Shown here one piece after another: positions 48,916 to 58,463 of a stretch of DNA of 64,000 bases. The DNA is from Trichomonas vaginalis G3 (taxonomy: Eukaryota; Parabasalia; Trichomonadida; Trichomonadidae). The notes under the pieces are model-generated. The model did not search any database, was not told the DNA's origin, and worked only from the letters and a program-made list of their open reading frames with translations. Made by a program: the position numbers and the translations under genes. Where the stretch lies: contig NC_067206.1 in assembly GCF_026262505.1 (NCBI RefSeq), positions 32,875,896 through 32,939,895 on the forward strand. Reading direction: 5' to 3'. Within the stretch, counting starts at the first letter, position 1; the number at the start of each line of letters is the position of its first letter.

Positions 48916-49280
48916 AATAGACATTAATTCTGAATTAATGAAAATTTACCGTGATATAATAATTAATAATTATGATTCAATAATAAATTTAATTGACCAA
49001 TCCGGTTTAATTATTTTACCTTTATGAATCATTAATTCACATTATCGCCATTCTTTGTGATGTTCAAGATTCAGACGTTAAGATTCAATTTTTCATAGAT
49101 GATGAGGTTTCATGCTGCGGAACAGTTGCAAAAATAAATCCTATAAAGGATATTAGCACAATTAAGATATCAAAGAACGGAACAACAACTGAACTTCATT
49201 TAACATATAATGATATTTATAATAAAATAGTTGATGAATATAAAATATCACTTGAAAAATTCTTTGTTAAGGCTATTTAA
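48916..49280 (+). pseudogene. Maverick open stretch without a usable start, unknown
   Basis: Open but start-less coding-like sequence (for example VQDSDVKIQFFIDDEV and DEYKISLEKFFV) up to a stop at 49280. The make-up is like its neighbours. It looks like a part of a broken element gene, with about one or two breaks in the locus. Confidence 0.35.
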
Positions 49281-49364
49281 TATTCAAGCATTAACATTAT
49301 CGAATAATAATCCTTTGAATCATAATCAATAATAATTGACCTTTCACCGTTTCTATCGTTTGTT

Positions 49365-49754
49365 TTATTTCTTTTTGTTCCCCACTATCGGATCGGTCAT
49401 TGTAATTGTTTTTGTTATAGTATCAGCTTTATCTTTAACTTCAATCTTTTTTCCATCGGGATATTTAAACCAAAATTCCAAAAATTCGATATTGTCAATC
49501 TGTTCATATTTTAATCTATCAATTACATTTTTAATACCATCTGAAAATCTTATGAAATGGTCATTATATGGGTTTGATTGAACTAAATTTGAATGAAGTG
49601 AAATATAACCCGATGATGAATATGACATTGACTCATATTTTCTGAAAACACTAAAATTTATAACATGAATGAATTTCTTATTCGTTGAATTTATGAATTC
49701 TTGAGGTAATCTTATTCTAGTTTTATTTATCACTGGAAAATAACGCTTTACCAT
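49365..49754 (-). CDS. Maverick protein of unknown function, about 129 aa
   Basis: Starts MVKRYFPVINKTRIRLPQEF; the rest is a mix of beta-type and polar sequence (KFIHVINFSVFRKYES, GYISLHSNLVQ). Similar short beta-rich proteins are seen near capsid genes of virophage-like elements, but I cannot name it. It is the only leftward gene in this part and is divergent from 49774 by 19 bases. The frame looks whole. Confidence 0.45.
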   Translation of the reverse strand: MVKRYFPVINKTRIRLPQEFINSTNKKFIHVINFSVFRKYESMSYSSSGYISLHSNLVQSNPYNDHFIRFSDGIKNVIDRLKYEQIDNIEFLEFWFKYPDGKKIEVKDKADTITKTITMTDPIVGNKKK

Positions 49755-49773
49755 ATTTTTAATCGTAATAAAA

Positions 49774-50073
49774 ATGTCAATTATCAATATTATTTCGAAT
49801 AATAACTGTGAATTAAATTTAACAGTTAGCGGAATTTATAATGTTACTCTCGTTTCTGTGAGTGGTAAATTTAATCCCATTCTTTTAGACCCTTCAGATT
49901 ATATATCATTTATTAAAGATGACCATGAAAAAACGTATGATATGTATATAAATAATGTGATAACGAAATGGGATATTAACATGATTTTAAGTTATTTAAA
50001 TGAATCATTTATCGTATGGTATGAAGAAAATTTTAAATCAAAACCTGATAAACTTTTTGACTTGATGAAATAA
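49774..50073 (+). CDS. Maverick small protein, 99 aa, unknown
   Basis: Beta-rich start (NNNCELNLTVSGIYNVTLVSVSG) and an acidic C-terminus. No domain was recognised. It is divergent from the gene ending at 49365 and close to another small frame at 50130. These small genes may form one minor-capsid cluster. Confidence 0.4.
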   Translation: MSIINIISNNNCELNLTVSGIYNVTLVSVSGKFNPILLDPSDYISFIKDDHEKTYDMYINNVITKWDINMILSYLNESFIVWYEENFKSKPDKLFDLMK

Positions 50074-50129
50074 ATAACCTTATTAAATTTCCGCTGAAAA
50101 TTAAATTTTGTACTCCTCATCTTCGTTCA

Positions 50130-50483
50130 TTGTTGGGGATATTAAATTTTGAAAAAGATGTTGGGGATGTTTTGTATTCTGACACTGGTTCCAATTTCAT
50201 TTTAATCAAATGTGATAAAGTTAATACCCCAATGAGATTTTCACATCAAACATTAGACCCTAACTCTTACCCATCAATACAAAACATTTTATCCATCAAC
50301 TTAAACACATTTTCTTTATCATATCCGTTTCAATTATCCGGGAATTCATTTATTCTTCATTCAAAAGATTTATCAAATATTAAATTTAGAATAACTGACC
50401 TATTTGATTGTGATTTAGAATTCATGAATGAAATATTATGGCAATTTCAAATAGAAAAAATAGCTGATGAGATAACAGATTAA
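50130..50483 (+). CDS. Maverick open frame, about 117 aa, start unclear
   Basis: No ATG opens this frame, which is coding-like (LGILNFEKDVGDVLYSD, SLSYPFQLSGNSFILHS). It lies tightly after 49774-50073. Unknown function, probably part of the minor virion cluster. The locus may be broken. Confidence 0.35.
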   Translation: MLGILNFEKDVGDVLYSDTGSNFILIKCDKVNTPMRFSHQTLDPNSYPSIQNILSINLNTFSLSYPFQLSGNSFILHSKDLSNIKFRITDLFDCDLEFMNEILWQFQIEKIADEITD

Positions 50484-50507
50484 ATATTTATTTTTAAATC
50501 ATAATAA

Positions 50508-50795
50508 ATGATTAAACAACAGCAACCACAGCAACTTAAGGCACAAAGCACCCAGGTCCCTCAGACCATTACATACGCCATATATGCATATAATTCAAAG
50601 ACGGCAGAACAAACGCAAAGGTTGAAATATGGAGATTTGGAGATAGTATTGAAAAATGACCATTTCGAATTCGTTTGCAAAGGTGGTGCAGTGATATCAA
50701 ATATAAAAGAAATTTTATTTATGAATTCAAAAATTAAAGGTATAACGGATGATATAACATCAATTCCACCAGAAGAACAAGATATTACGCATTAA
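50508..50795 (+). CDS. Maverick fibre-base candidate, 95 aa
   Basis: Gln/Pro-rich start (MIKQQQPQQLKAQSTQ), then a small beta-like domain (TITYAIYAYNSKT). It stands directly before the fibre-shaft repeats and is preceded by the Maverick A/T promoter block ending in TAATAAATG. By position it may be the piece that anchors the fibre to the capsid. This is inference. Confidence 0.35.
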   Translation: MIKQQQPQQLKAQSTQVPQTITYAIYAYNSKTAEQTQRLKYGDLEIVLKNDHFEFVCKGGAVISNIKEILFMNSKIKGITDDITSIPPEEQDITH

Positions 50796-51194
50796 ATGCA
50801 TTTCCTAAAGTTTTGAAGATTGGAAGATTTAATTTAAATGAGGAATTCATAAAAGGTTTCCTAAATGACATAATGAAGAAAGCAGATAAGGAATATGTGT
50901 TGCTGCTGTGTTAAGAAGAAAGCAATAAGGAATATGTTAACGAAAAAGATAATGAAATTAAAGAAAGGGTTGAATGGTATCATGAATGGACATCAAAGAT
51001 TTTAAAAACTAAAGCCGATACAGGATGGGTTTCAGGATGTTTAGACCTTAAAGCGGATAAAACTTATGTTAACGATGAGTTAGAGAAGAAAGCAGATAAG
51101 GAATATGTGTGTTAGAGAAGAAAGCAGATAAAATTATGTTAATGAAGAAATAAAACAATCAGAGGTCTATTTTACTCCGCCATTTTTAAATTTT
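50796..51194 (+). pseudogene. Fibre-shaft repeat region of the Maverick
   Basis: The DNA repeats GAAGAAAGCAGATAA-type units that encode KKADKEYV-like motifs, including DKTYVNDELEKKADKEYV. Phage tail-fibre shafts use the same repeat (KADxxYVxxxL), which forms a trimeric coiled coil. The region is in a decayed state with a few breaks. It joins the base candidate on the left to the propeller-like part on the right. Confidence 0.5.
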
Positions 51195-52256
51195 ATGAAA
51201 TCATCAGATAAAACCTTTGATATAGATTCCTTTGAATGGATATGTTTCGATGGAGTGACCATGTATTTATTTTATACAGCTGGAGTGCTTTATTATTTTA
51301 AAACAAATGATTTTCAAAACTATGAATCATTTACTCCATCTGTTTTGAATCCTGATACACGAAAGCCAATCATTAATCCAAGAATTTTATATGTTGAATA
51401 TAATAACGGTAAATTTATGGGAATGATAACGGTTGAAGATGATTTTTGCCCTTGTTATTCATTCGATTGTATCCAATGGTTCAAATGTAATTTAAATCAA
51501 GATGCTAAATTTAAATATCCAAATAATCCTATTAGATGTGTTAATAATAAATGGGTACTAATTTATGAAGTCAATCAAATTTTCATTAGTGAGGATGGGA
51601 TAAATTATTATATGTTTAGTATGATGTCATCAGATTTGAAAATTGATTATACAAGTAAGTGGTATTACATTAACAACATGTATTTTATCCTACAAAATGA
51701 TAAAATTTATAGATCATCTTCAATATCACAAGGTCAATTTGAACAAATTTTTCAAGCTGATGGAGACATTGAAGCTTTATGTTATGGATCAAATGTTTAT
51801 GTTCTCGTTTCAGGTGAAATGGTCTATTCATATCCTGTAAGTTATAACAGACATATTTATTTATCACAGGATTTATCAAATTGGGAATTGGTTTATTCAT
51901 TCACTCCAAAACTTACTCAAAATTATAGATTTACAAATTTATTTTATATTGATGGGTATTTCATTGCTTTAGGATGTGGTGATTTAGTAAATATCAGTAG
52001 TGATGGAAGAAACTGGTCTGAAATCACAAAATTTCAAGATGTTAGAAAAGCAATTTTCAAAAATAATACGTTAATATTGATAACAAGACCAGTTTTAAAT
52101 ACTCACCCAAATTCAATATTATATAATAAATTCAATATTCATAATGGATTAAATACAATTCTTGAGATGATTTACCCCATTGGTTCTATTTATACGTCAA
52201 TGAACTCAACAAATCCTTCAGAAGTTTTAGGTTTCGGTATGTGGAACAGATTGTAG
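51195..52256 (+). CDS. Maverick fibre propeller-like part, 353 aa
   Basis: Four BNR/Asp-box-like motifs are visible, of the form S-x-D-x-x-x-W/Y: SFDCIQW, SEDGINYY, SQDLSNW and SSDGRNW, each preceded by a strand such as GYFIALGCGDLVNIS. That pattern marks beta-propeller repeats used by phage fibres and sialidase-like lectins. The end (MIYPIGSIYTSMNSTNPSEVLG) is the start of a phage tail-collar domain. A receptor- or glycan-binding role is inferred. No enzymatic residues can be claimed. Confidence 0.55.
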   Translation: MKSSDKTFDIDSFEWICFDGVTMYLFYTAGVLYYFKTNDFQNYESFTPSVLNPDTRKPIINPRILYVEYNNGKFMGMITVEDDFCPCYSFDCIQWFKCNLNQDAKFKYPNNPIRCVNNKWVLIYEVNQIFISEDGINYYMFSMMSSDLKIDYTSKWYYINNMYFILQNDKIYRSSSISQGQFEQIFQADGDIEALCYGSNVYVLVSGEMVYSYPVSYNRHIYLSQDLSNWELVYSFTPKLTQNYRFTNLFYIDGYFIALGCGDLVNISSDGRNWSEITKFQDVRKAIFKNNTLILITRPVLNTHPNSILYNKFNIHNGLNTILEMIYPIGSIYTSMNSTNPSEVLGFGMWNRL

Positions 52257-52588
52257 ATAAATTCCTCTATTGTGCGAACTCTTCAAAGCAAACAGGAGGT
52301 TCGAAGAAAATTAAAGAAGCAAACCTTCCACCGCACACTCATACAGGAACTACAAACTTTTCTGGTGACCATAGTCACTCATTAAGAGACCATCCATTAT
52401 ACAACTCAGAATATTATGCTGGCAATGACGTTTTATCTCCAGATTATAACCATTCAGCAAAAAAGACTTTTCGACCAACTGAACCAGGAGGAAATCATTC
52501 ACATACTTTCACAACAAATCCAACAGGCTTGGGTAAAGATTATATGCCACCATTTATGACTGTATTCGCATGGTACCGCATTTATTGA
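52241..52588 (+). CDS. Phage tail-collar-like fibre tip of the Maverick, 115 aa
   Basis: Contains LPPHTHTGTTNFSGDHSHS, a later GGNHSHTF, and the end GKDYMPPFMTVFAWYRIY. The His-x-His pairs bind metal ions in phage tail-fibre tips, and the NMPPYxxVYxWxR-like ending closes the tail-collar domain in many bacteriophage fibres. It overlaps the previous frame. The fibre region as a whole looks broken in about three places. A phage-type fibre tip in a eukaryotic Polinton is unusual. Confidence 0.6.
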   Translation: MEQIVDKFLYCANSSKQTGGSKKIKEANLPPHTHTGTTNFSGDHSHSLRDHPLYNSEYYAGNDVLSPDYNHSAKKTFRPTEPGGNHSHTFTTNPTGLGKDYMPPFMTVFAWYRIY

Positions 52589-52715
52589 ATGTGCTTGAGC
52601 CTACTTTGCAGGCTTACCGCGTTCATTGAATGAACTAAATATATTTTATGTTTGTAATTAATTAGGTAATGAAGTAATGAATGAACTGCAGAAATAAATG
52701 TTTACGTTAATGTTT

Positions 52716-53483
52716 ACAGGTTATTCAATAATGACTTATTTTTGAAGAACTGAAGGTGCTACCATGTTACCATGTGCTACCAGGTCATTTAACTCATGAC
52801 ATTTTGACAACAACACAGGTTATTCAATAATGAATTATTTTTGAAGAACTGAAGGTGCTACCATGTTACCATGTGCTACCAGGTCATTTAACTTCTCTGA
52901 AAAAGTGTGACAACATGACATTTTGACAACAACACAGGAGGAAGGTAGTTATGAATTATTTTTGAAGAACTGAAGGTGCTACCATGTTACCATGTGCTAC
53001 CAGGTCATTTAACTTCTCTGAAAAAGTGTGACAACATGACATTTTGACAACAACACAGGTTATTCAATAATGACTTATTTTTGAAGAACTGAAGGTGCTA
53101 CCATGTTACCAGGTCATTTAACTCATGACATTTTGACAACAACACAGGAGGAAGGCAGTTATGACTTATTTTTGAAGAACTGAAGGTGCTACCATGTTAC
53201 CATGTGCTACCAGGTCATTTAACTTCTCTGAAAAAGTGTGACAACATGACATTTTGACAACAACACAGGTTATTCAATAATGACTTATTTTTGAAGAACT
53301 GAAGGTGCTACCATGTTACCAGGTCATTTAACTCATGACATTTTGACAACAACACAGGAGGAAGGCAGTTATGACTTATTTTTGAAGAACTGAAGGTGCT
53401 ACCATGTTACCATGTGCTACCAGGTCATTTAACTTCTCTGAAAAAGTGTGACAACATGACATTTTGACAACAACACAGGAGGA
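52716..53483 (+). repeat. Maverick repeat array 1 (forward), 119/101-bp alternating units
   Basis: Units share GAAGAACTGAAGGTGCTACC and GTCATTTAACT. The long form carries TCTCTGAAAAAGTGTGACAA and the short form lacks it. The ends alternate between GGTTATTCAATAATGA and GGAGGAAGGYAGTTATGA. It lies just after the 3' end of the helicase gene. The same units occur in the opposite orientation at 55898-57259 and 58104-58256. Confidence 0.9.
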
Positions 53484-53512
53484 TTAATGCAAAAATAAAT
53501 TCAAATCATACT

Positions 53513-55825
53513 TTATAAAGCTTCATTTACAGGTATTTCATCGTCAGTAAATGAATCCTCATTATCGTTTGGTTCAACCTGTTTATATAATCCTTTCATT
53601 TCTTCTTTCAAAACATAACACCATGTTTGTTTACCGTCTATTCTTCTATGTTTCCTATCACATTTATCCTTAATACTCATTTGAAAGTTTTTGTCTTTCA
53701 TGTCTGATGGTTTGCAGAATAGAGCATTTTCACACGTCATCCCTGCACACAATTCATCATAATGTGTATTTATCCATACATCTAAAGGATTTGTTGATAA
53801 CTCGATTAAATCTTGTTTGGCTTCAGTCATCGGTATGATTCGTACATTAAATGATGAAAGGTCATATTGCATAAAATACGTCAGTAAATTATCATAAAAT
53901 TCCTTAGTGCATGAATCCATTAAATTCTTGAAGTAATCAAATTGACCCTTGAATTTACCATTAACTCTTAAAACTACGTATCTTCTGTCTCCAACTTCAA
54001 TTTTGACAGGGTAGACGTTATTAGTTACGAAAATGAAGTTTGCAACGTTCTGAGCAGTTCTTCTGGGTTGATTCTTTTCATTAATTCTTATCTCATTATC
54101 CGTAATAATTGATTTCAAAGCGTTGAAGTTTGCGAGTCTATCTTCACCTACATTCTTGAGTTCATTAAGTACAAGAAACATTTTATTTTCAACTACTGAG
54201 TTGAAATTACCCGTTAGCTCACTTATTTCAGTAATGTTTTTACATGAATAACCAGCGAGGAGTTCAGAAATAATGTCTGTAAATCTGTTTTTACCTGTTC
54301 CCTGAAGTCCTTTCAAAATAATTGCTGTTTCATTCTTGATTCCAGGATGTTGAATCATTGATGCAATCCAGCCGAGAAGGTATTTATACACTTCATCGTT
54401 ATTATCACAAATGGCTTCTTTAATGAAATTCATAAACATCTCAATTTTTGAGTAATCAGGCTTTTCAAGAATGTTGTATTTATAACCCTGAAACGTTGAG
54501 AAAACATCTGGGGAATCAGATTTAAAGCAAACACCCTTAACGGTTAATGAGGATAATTGATTTAGTAGTACATCCCATGCTGTTATGGTTTTACCTTCTT
54601 CTTTAAATAATTTAATCATTTTGAGTGACTCTTTCATGTTTGATTGAAGAACGAATGATATTTGATTCATTTTGTCGTGTATGTTGTAATCTTTCTGAAT
54701 GAAGTATTTGTTTCCACAATCTACAAAACGGATTACACGTGATAAATCCTCAATTACTTCAGAACTGTTTTTATACTGATGATTTTCAGCCCTGCGTCTA
54801 ATATCTGTTATCAAGAATGAATCATCAAGTTTTATATCAAATGTTATTTTTGGCTTACGTAATAAAGGTAAAACGTATTCATCATAATATTCCTTTTGGT
54901 ATAGTTTTAGAATCTTCACTAAAACAAATGGAGAAGTCATTAAATGTGCATATCTACTACGTGCTTTTTCAAAATTACTTTTTGCATTTTCAGTTAAATT
55001 GCAGAAGTTATAAACGTTATCGTAGGCTTCATTAATTAAATGATCCGGTAACGAATTAATTGCTTGAAACAGTGTGAACAATGTTATTTCTTTTTCTAAA
55101 TTCATGTTTCCACCATCATTATGTACTTCAAAATCACAGATGCCATCAACTATGCTTTGAGCTAGTTTATCGTCAATGTTTACATCTTTGTTTTCATTCA
55201 TTATACTCTTTATTTCTTCATTCTTCTGTTCAACTCTTACCTTAATATTCAAATCATTTAATATATCGTTTACTGTTCTAGTTAATGTTGAATCATAACT
55301 TCCACGAATGAATGAGTATGTTTTGATTGGTTCTGTTGCATTCTTGCGAACTCTTGAATCAGCCATAACCACTAATGAACGCTTTGAATCATCCATAGAA
55401 GTCATTATGTCAATATCATAATCATTGCAGGAATAACATTTAATCATTCTGTTCGAAACTGAATAGAAGAAATTAGTGTTGCAATAAATGTGAAGACCTC
55501 CTGATGCGGTTTTAACGATAACATCTTTATCCGAAAGTTTTGATAAAATGTCTTTTCTAACTGTTTCTTTAAGTTCATCATTGTACGATTTATTGATATC
55601 AACATCTATAATCGTTAAATTTGAAATTTTATTTGCTAATAAAGCTATACCAGTTTTCCTTCCTCTTCCTCCATCGTATTTGAGGTAGTTATGTAAATCA
55701 ATCCTGTTTTCACCAATTCTTTCGTTGAGGGTTTTAGTTTCTACCACAACTAATTCCTCAGCTAATGAATCAATAACTTGTTCATCAGAAACGATATAGT
55801 TGCTGTTGTTGTTTGTTACTGTCAT
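53513..55825 (-). CDS. Maverick primase-helicase (AEP-like + SF3 helicase), 770 aa
   Basis: The N-terminal 190 residues look like an archaeo-eukaryotic primase core: IIDVDINKS (metal-binding D-x-D) and TASGGLHIYC (the conserved histidine). Residues about 430-660 are a superfamily 3 helicase: Walker A GLQGTGKNRF, Walker B MFLVLNELKN and motif C NFIFVTNNVYPV followed by an arginine finger-like DRRY. Such proteins unwind and prime DNA in virophages, poxviruses (D5) and giant viruses. It is not one of the core genes of Polintons in general. Start at 55825, preceded by the A/T block ending TATATAAATG. The frame looks whole. Repeat arrays flank it on both sides. Confidence 0.85.
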   Translation of the reverse strand: MTVTNNNSNYIVSDEQVIDSLAEELVVVETKTLNERIGENRIDLHNYLKYDGGRGRKTGIALLANKISNLTIIDVDINKSYNDELKETVRKDILSKLSDKDVIVKTASGGLHIYCNTNFFYSVSNRMIKCYSCNDYDIDIMTSMDDSKRSLVVMADSRVRKNATEPIKTYSFIRGSYDSTLTRTVNDILNDLNIKVRVEQKNEEIKSIMNENKDVNIDDKLAQSIVDGICDFEVHNDGGNMNLEKEITLFTLFQAINSLPDHLINEAYDNVYNFCNLTENAKSNFEKARSRYAHLMTSPFVLVKILKLYQKEYYDEYVLPLLRKPKITFDIKLDDSFLITDIRRRAENHQYKNSSEVIEDLSRVIRFVDCGNKYFIQKDYNIHDKMNQISFVLQSNMKESLKMIKLFKEEGKTITAWDVLLNQLSSLTVKGVCFKSDSPDVFSTFQGYKYNILEKPDYSKIEMFMNFIKEAICDNNDEVYKYLLGWIASMIQHPGIKNETAIILKGLQGTGKNRFTDIISELLAGYSCKNITEISELTGNFNSVVENKMFLVLNELKNVGEDRLANFNALKSIITDNEIRINEKNQPRRTAQNVANFIFVTNNVYPVKIEVGDRRYVVLRVNGKFKGQFDYFKNLMDSCTKEFYDNLLTYFMQYDLSSFNVRIIPMTEAKQDLIELSTNPLDVWINTHYDELCAGMTCENALFCKPSDMKDKNFQMSIKDKCDRKHRRIDGKQTWCYVLKEEMKGLYKQVEPNDNEDSFTDDEIPVNEAL

Positions 55826-55865
55826 TTATATAGGAATAAAAAAATAAAAATAATTTTAAAACTAA
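55826..55865 (-). promoter_or_regulatory. Maverick promoter-like block before the helicase
   Basis: On the minus strand GTTTTAAAATTATTTTTATT and TTTTTATTCCTATATAAATG end at the start codon. Nearly the same sequence precedes the KilA-N gene (58020-58055), and shorter versions precede 60256, 63790, 843, 58299 and 50508. There is no host-type TCAYTW at these starts. Confidence 0.5.
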
Positions 55866-55897
55866 CTTTATTTTTGGACTGCATCATATTTTCGTAA

Positions 55898-57259
55898 ATG
55901 TTGTCAAAATGTCATGTTGTCACACTTTTTCAGAGAAGTTAAATGACCTGGTAGCACATGGTAACATGGTAGCACCTTCAGTTCTTCAAAAATAATTCAT
56001 AACTACCTTCCTCCTGTGTTGTTGTCAAAATGTCATGTTGTCACACTTTTTCAGAGAAGTTAAATGACCTGGTAGCACATGGTAACATGGTAGCACCTTC
56101 AGTTCTTCAAAAATAATTCATTATTGAATAACCTGTGTTGTTGTCAAAATGTCATGAGTTAAATGACCTGGTAGCACATGGTAACATGGTAGCACCTTCA
56201 GTTCTTCAAAAATAATTCATAACTACCTTCCTCCTGTGTTGTTGTCAAAATGTCATGTTGTCACACTTTTTCAGAGAAGTTAAATGACCTGGTAGCACAT
56301 GGTAACATGGTAGCACCTTCAGTTCTTCAAAAATAATTCATTATTGAATAACCTGTGTTGTTGTCAAAATGTCATGAGTTAAATGACCTGGTAGCACATG
56401 GTAACATGGTAGCACCTTCAGTTCTTCAAAAATAATTCATAACTACCTTCCTCCTGTGTTGTTGTCAAAATGTCATGTTGTCACACACTTTTTCAGAGAA
56501 GTTAAATGACCTGGTAGCACATGGTAACATGGTAGCACCTTCAGTTCTTCAAAATAATTCATTATTGAATAACCTGTGTTGTTGTCAAAATGTCATGAGT
56601 TAAATGACCTGGTAGCACATGGTAACATGGTAGCACCTTCAGTTCTTCAAAAATAATTCATAACTACCTTCCTCCTGTGTTGTTGTCAAAATGTCATGTT
56701 GTCACACTTTTTCAGAGAAGTTAAATGACCTGGTAGCACATGGTAACATGGTAGCACCTTCAGTTCTTCAAAAATAATTCATTATTGAATAACCTGTGTT
56801 GTTGTCAAAATGTCATGAGTTAAATGACCTGGTAGCACATGGTAACATGGTAGCACCTTCAGTTCTTCAAAAATAATTCATAACTACCTTCCTCCTGTGT
56901 TGTTGTCAAAATGTCATGTTGTCACACTTTTTCAGAGAAGTTAAATGACCTGGTAGCACATGGTAACATGGTAGCACCTTCAGTTCTTCAAAAATAATTC
57001 ATTATTGAATAACCTGTGTTGTTGTCAAAATGTCATGAGTTAAATGACCTGGTAGCACATGGTAACATGGTAGCACCTTCAGTTCTTCAAAAATAATTCA
57101 TAACTACCTTCCTCCTGTGTTGTTGTCAAAATGTCATGTTGTCACACTTTTTCAGAGAAGTTAAATGACCTGGTAGCACATGGTAACATGGTAGCACCTT
57201 CAGTTCTTCAAAAATAAGTCATTATTGAATAACCTGTGTTGTTGTCAAAATGTCATGAG
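55898..57259 (-). repeat. Maverick repeat array 2 (reverse), 220-bp higher-order repeat
   Basis: Units begin (TGTTGTTGTCAAAATGTCAT) at 56017, 56136, 56237, 56356, 56457, 56577, 56678, 56797, 56898, 57017, 57118 and 57237: spacings alternate 119-120 and 101. About six 220-base pairs are present. Each unit has three iteron-like pieces, TGGTAGCA, TGGTAACA and TGGTAGCA, within 28 bases. It is the complement of array 1 across the helicase gene. Confidence 0.93.
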
Positions 57260-57335
57260 GTTAGAAATGAGGTTAGATCTAACCATCTACCCTAAAAATT
57301 ATTTTTGGTGAATTCAATAAAAATAAATGGTTCAT

Positions 57336-58001
57336 TTACTCACAATATTTTTGTACAAAACAACCCCAAGCTTTTAACTTCTTTTCTGCAGCTTCTAATG
57401 CTATCTTAGCGAGTTCATATTCTCTAAATTCTCTCTTTAAATTTTCTTGTTCCCATTGGTCTAGTTCGTATGGAGAATATCTATAACCATAACATAACTC
57501 ACGTTCATGTTCTAATTGTTTTTCGCACATTTTTCCAACTTCTTCTTCAAACAAAGGTTTAGCATTCTCTACTGTATCTTCAAGTTCTTCTTCATCTAAT
57601 TTCTCATGAACTTTCTTGTCTATGGAGTCCATAATATCTTTGACATAAAATGCATACTTTACAGAGCACCATTCAGCAACAAAATGAACGATGTCAGGAT
57701 GTATGTAAATACCTTTGAATTCATTTATAACACCCTTAGTAAGCTCATAAAATGCTTGTTTTGAGGTCGAGCCACTTTTGGCTCCACCGTATTCGTTCAT
57801 CCAAAACTCAAGAATTTCCTGTATTTTAGCACTATTGAGAAATCTGTTTAAATGGTTTAACTTTCCTGCTTCTCTTGCCATCTTTGTTGCATTAATGTAA
57901 CCATCCTTGTCTCTACGTAAGACTTCAATACCGTTATAAGTGCCTTTTGTGAATGTTTCGCCATTAGATTTGTTAGTGAATGTTTTTGCTTCGACTGACA
58001 T
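57336..58001 (-). CDS. KilA-N domain protein of the Maverick, 221 aa
   Basis: Residues about 10-120 are a KilA-N domain: YNGIEVLRRDKDGYINATKM, a helix (HLNRFLNSAKIQEIL), and GIYIHPDIVHFVAEWCSVKYAFYV. KilA-N is a DNA-binding domain of phages and large DNA viruses. The C-terminal half is a charged coiled coil. The ATG at 58001 is preferred; the open frame continues six codons upstream without ATG. Repeat arrays stand on both sides, so it is a candidate for the protein that binds them. The frame looks whole. Confidence 0.85.
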   Translation of the reverse strand: MSVEAKTFTNKSNGETFTKGTYNGIEVLRRDKDGYINATKMAREAGKLNHLNRFLNSAKIQEILEFWMNEYGGAKSGSTSKQAFYELTKGVINEFKGIYIHPDIVHFVAEWCSVKYAFYVKDIMDSIDKKVHEKLDEEELEDTVENAKPLFEEEVGKMCEKQLEHERELCYGYRYSPYELDQWEQENLKREFREYELAKIALEAAEKKLKAWGCFVQKYCE

Positions 58002-58103
58002 TTCTGTTCTTACATACAAAATAAAAAAATAAAAATAATTTTAAAACTAACTTTTTTTTGGGTCATTTACACTCATTCCGATGAAGTCATGACAAATCAT
58101 TTC

Positions 58104-58256
58104 CTGTGTTGTTGTCAAAATGTCATGTTGTCACACTTTTTCAGAGAAGTTAAATGACCTGGTAGCACATGGTAACATGGTAGCACCTTCAGTTCTTCAA
58201 AAATAATTCATAACTACCTTCCTCCTGTGTTGTTGTCAAAATGTCATGTTGTCACA
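58104..58256 (-). repeat. Maverick repeat array 3, about 1.3 units, reverse
   Basis: One long-form unit and the start of the next, in the orientation of array 2, directly upstream of the KilA-N gene. Confidence 0.88.
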
Positions 58257-58298
58257 AACTTTAGAACGGCATAATTTAAATTTTTATTTTTATCATAA

Positions 58299-58463
58299 AT
58301 GGATACCCCACAAGCTCAAAATTTACCACGAATCATAACAAGGGAGGAAATGATAAAAATGATGCAAGAACATGTTAAAAATAACAAACCACTAAAATTG
58401 AGAAAATGTGGTTATGCAGTAATGATGGAAAGAGAGATGTTGTCAAAGAGGAATAAAAATTAA
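58299..58463 (+). CDS. Maverick micro-protein, 54 aa
   Basis: A basic 54-codon frame (MDTPQAQNLPRITREEMIKM, ending in a lysine/arginine-rich tail) preceded by the A/T promoter-like block TTTTTATTTTTATCATAAATG. The good promoter match and methionine-rich basic make-up suggest a real small gene. Function unknown. It is the only rightward gene in the replication block. Confidence 0.4.
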   Translation: MDTPQAQNLPRIITREEMIKMMQEHVKNNKPLKLRKCGYAVMMEREMLSKRNKN

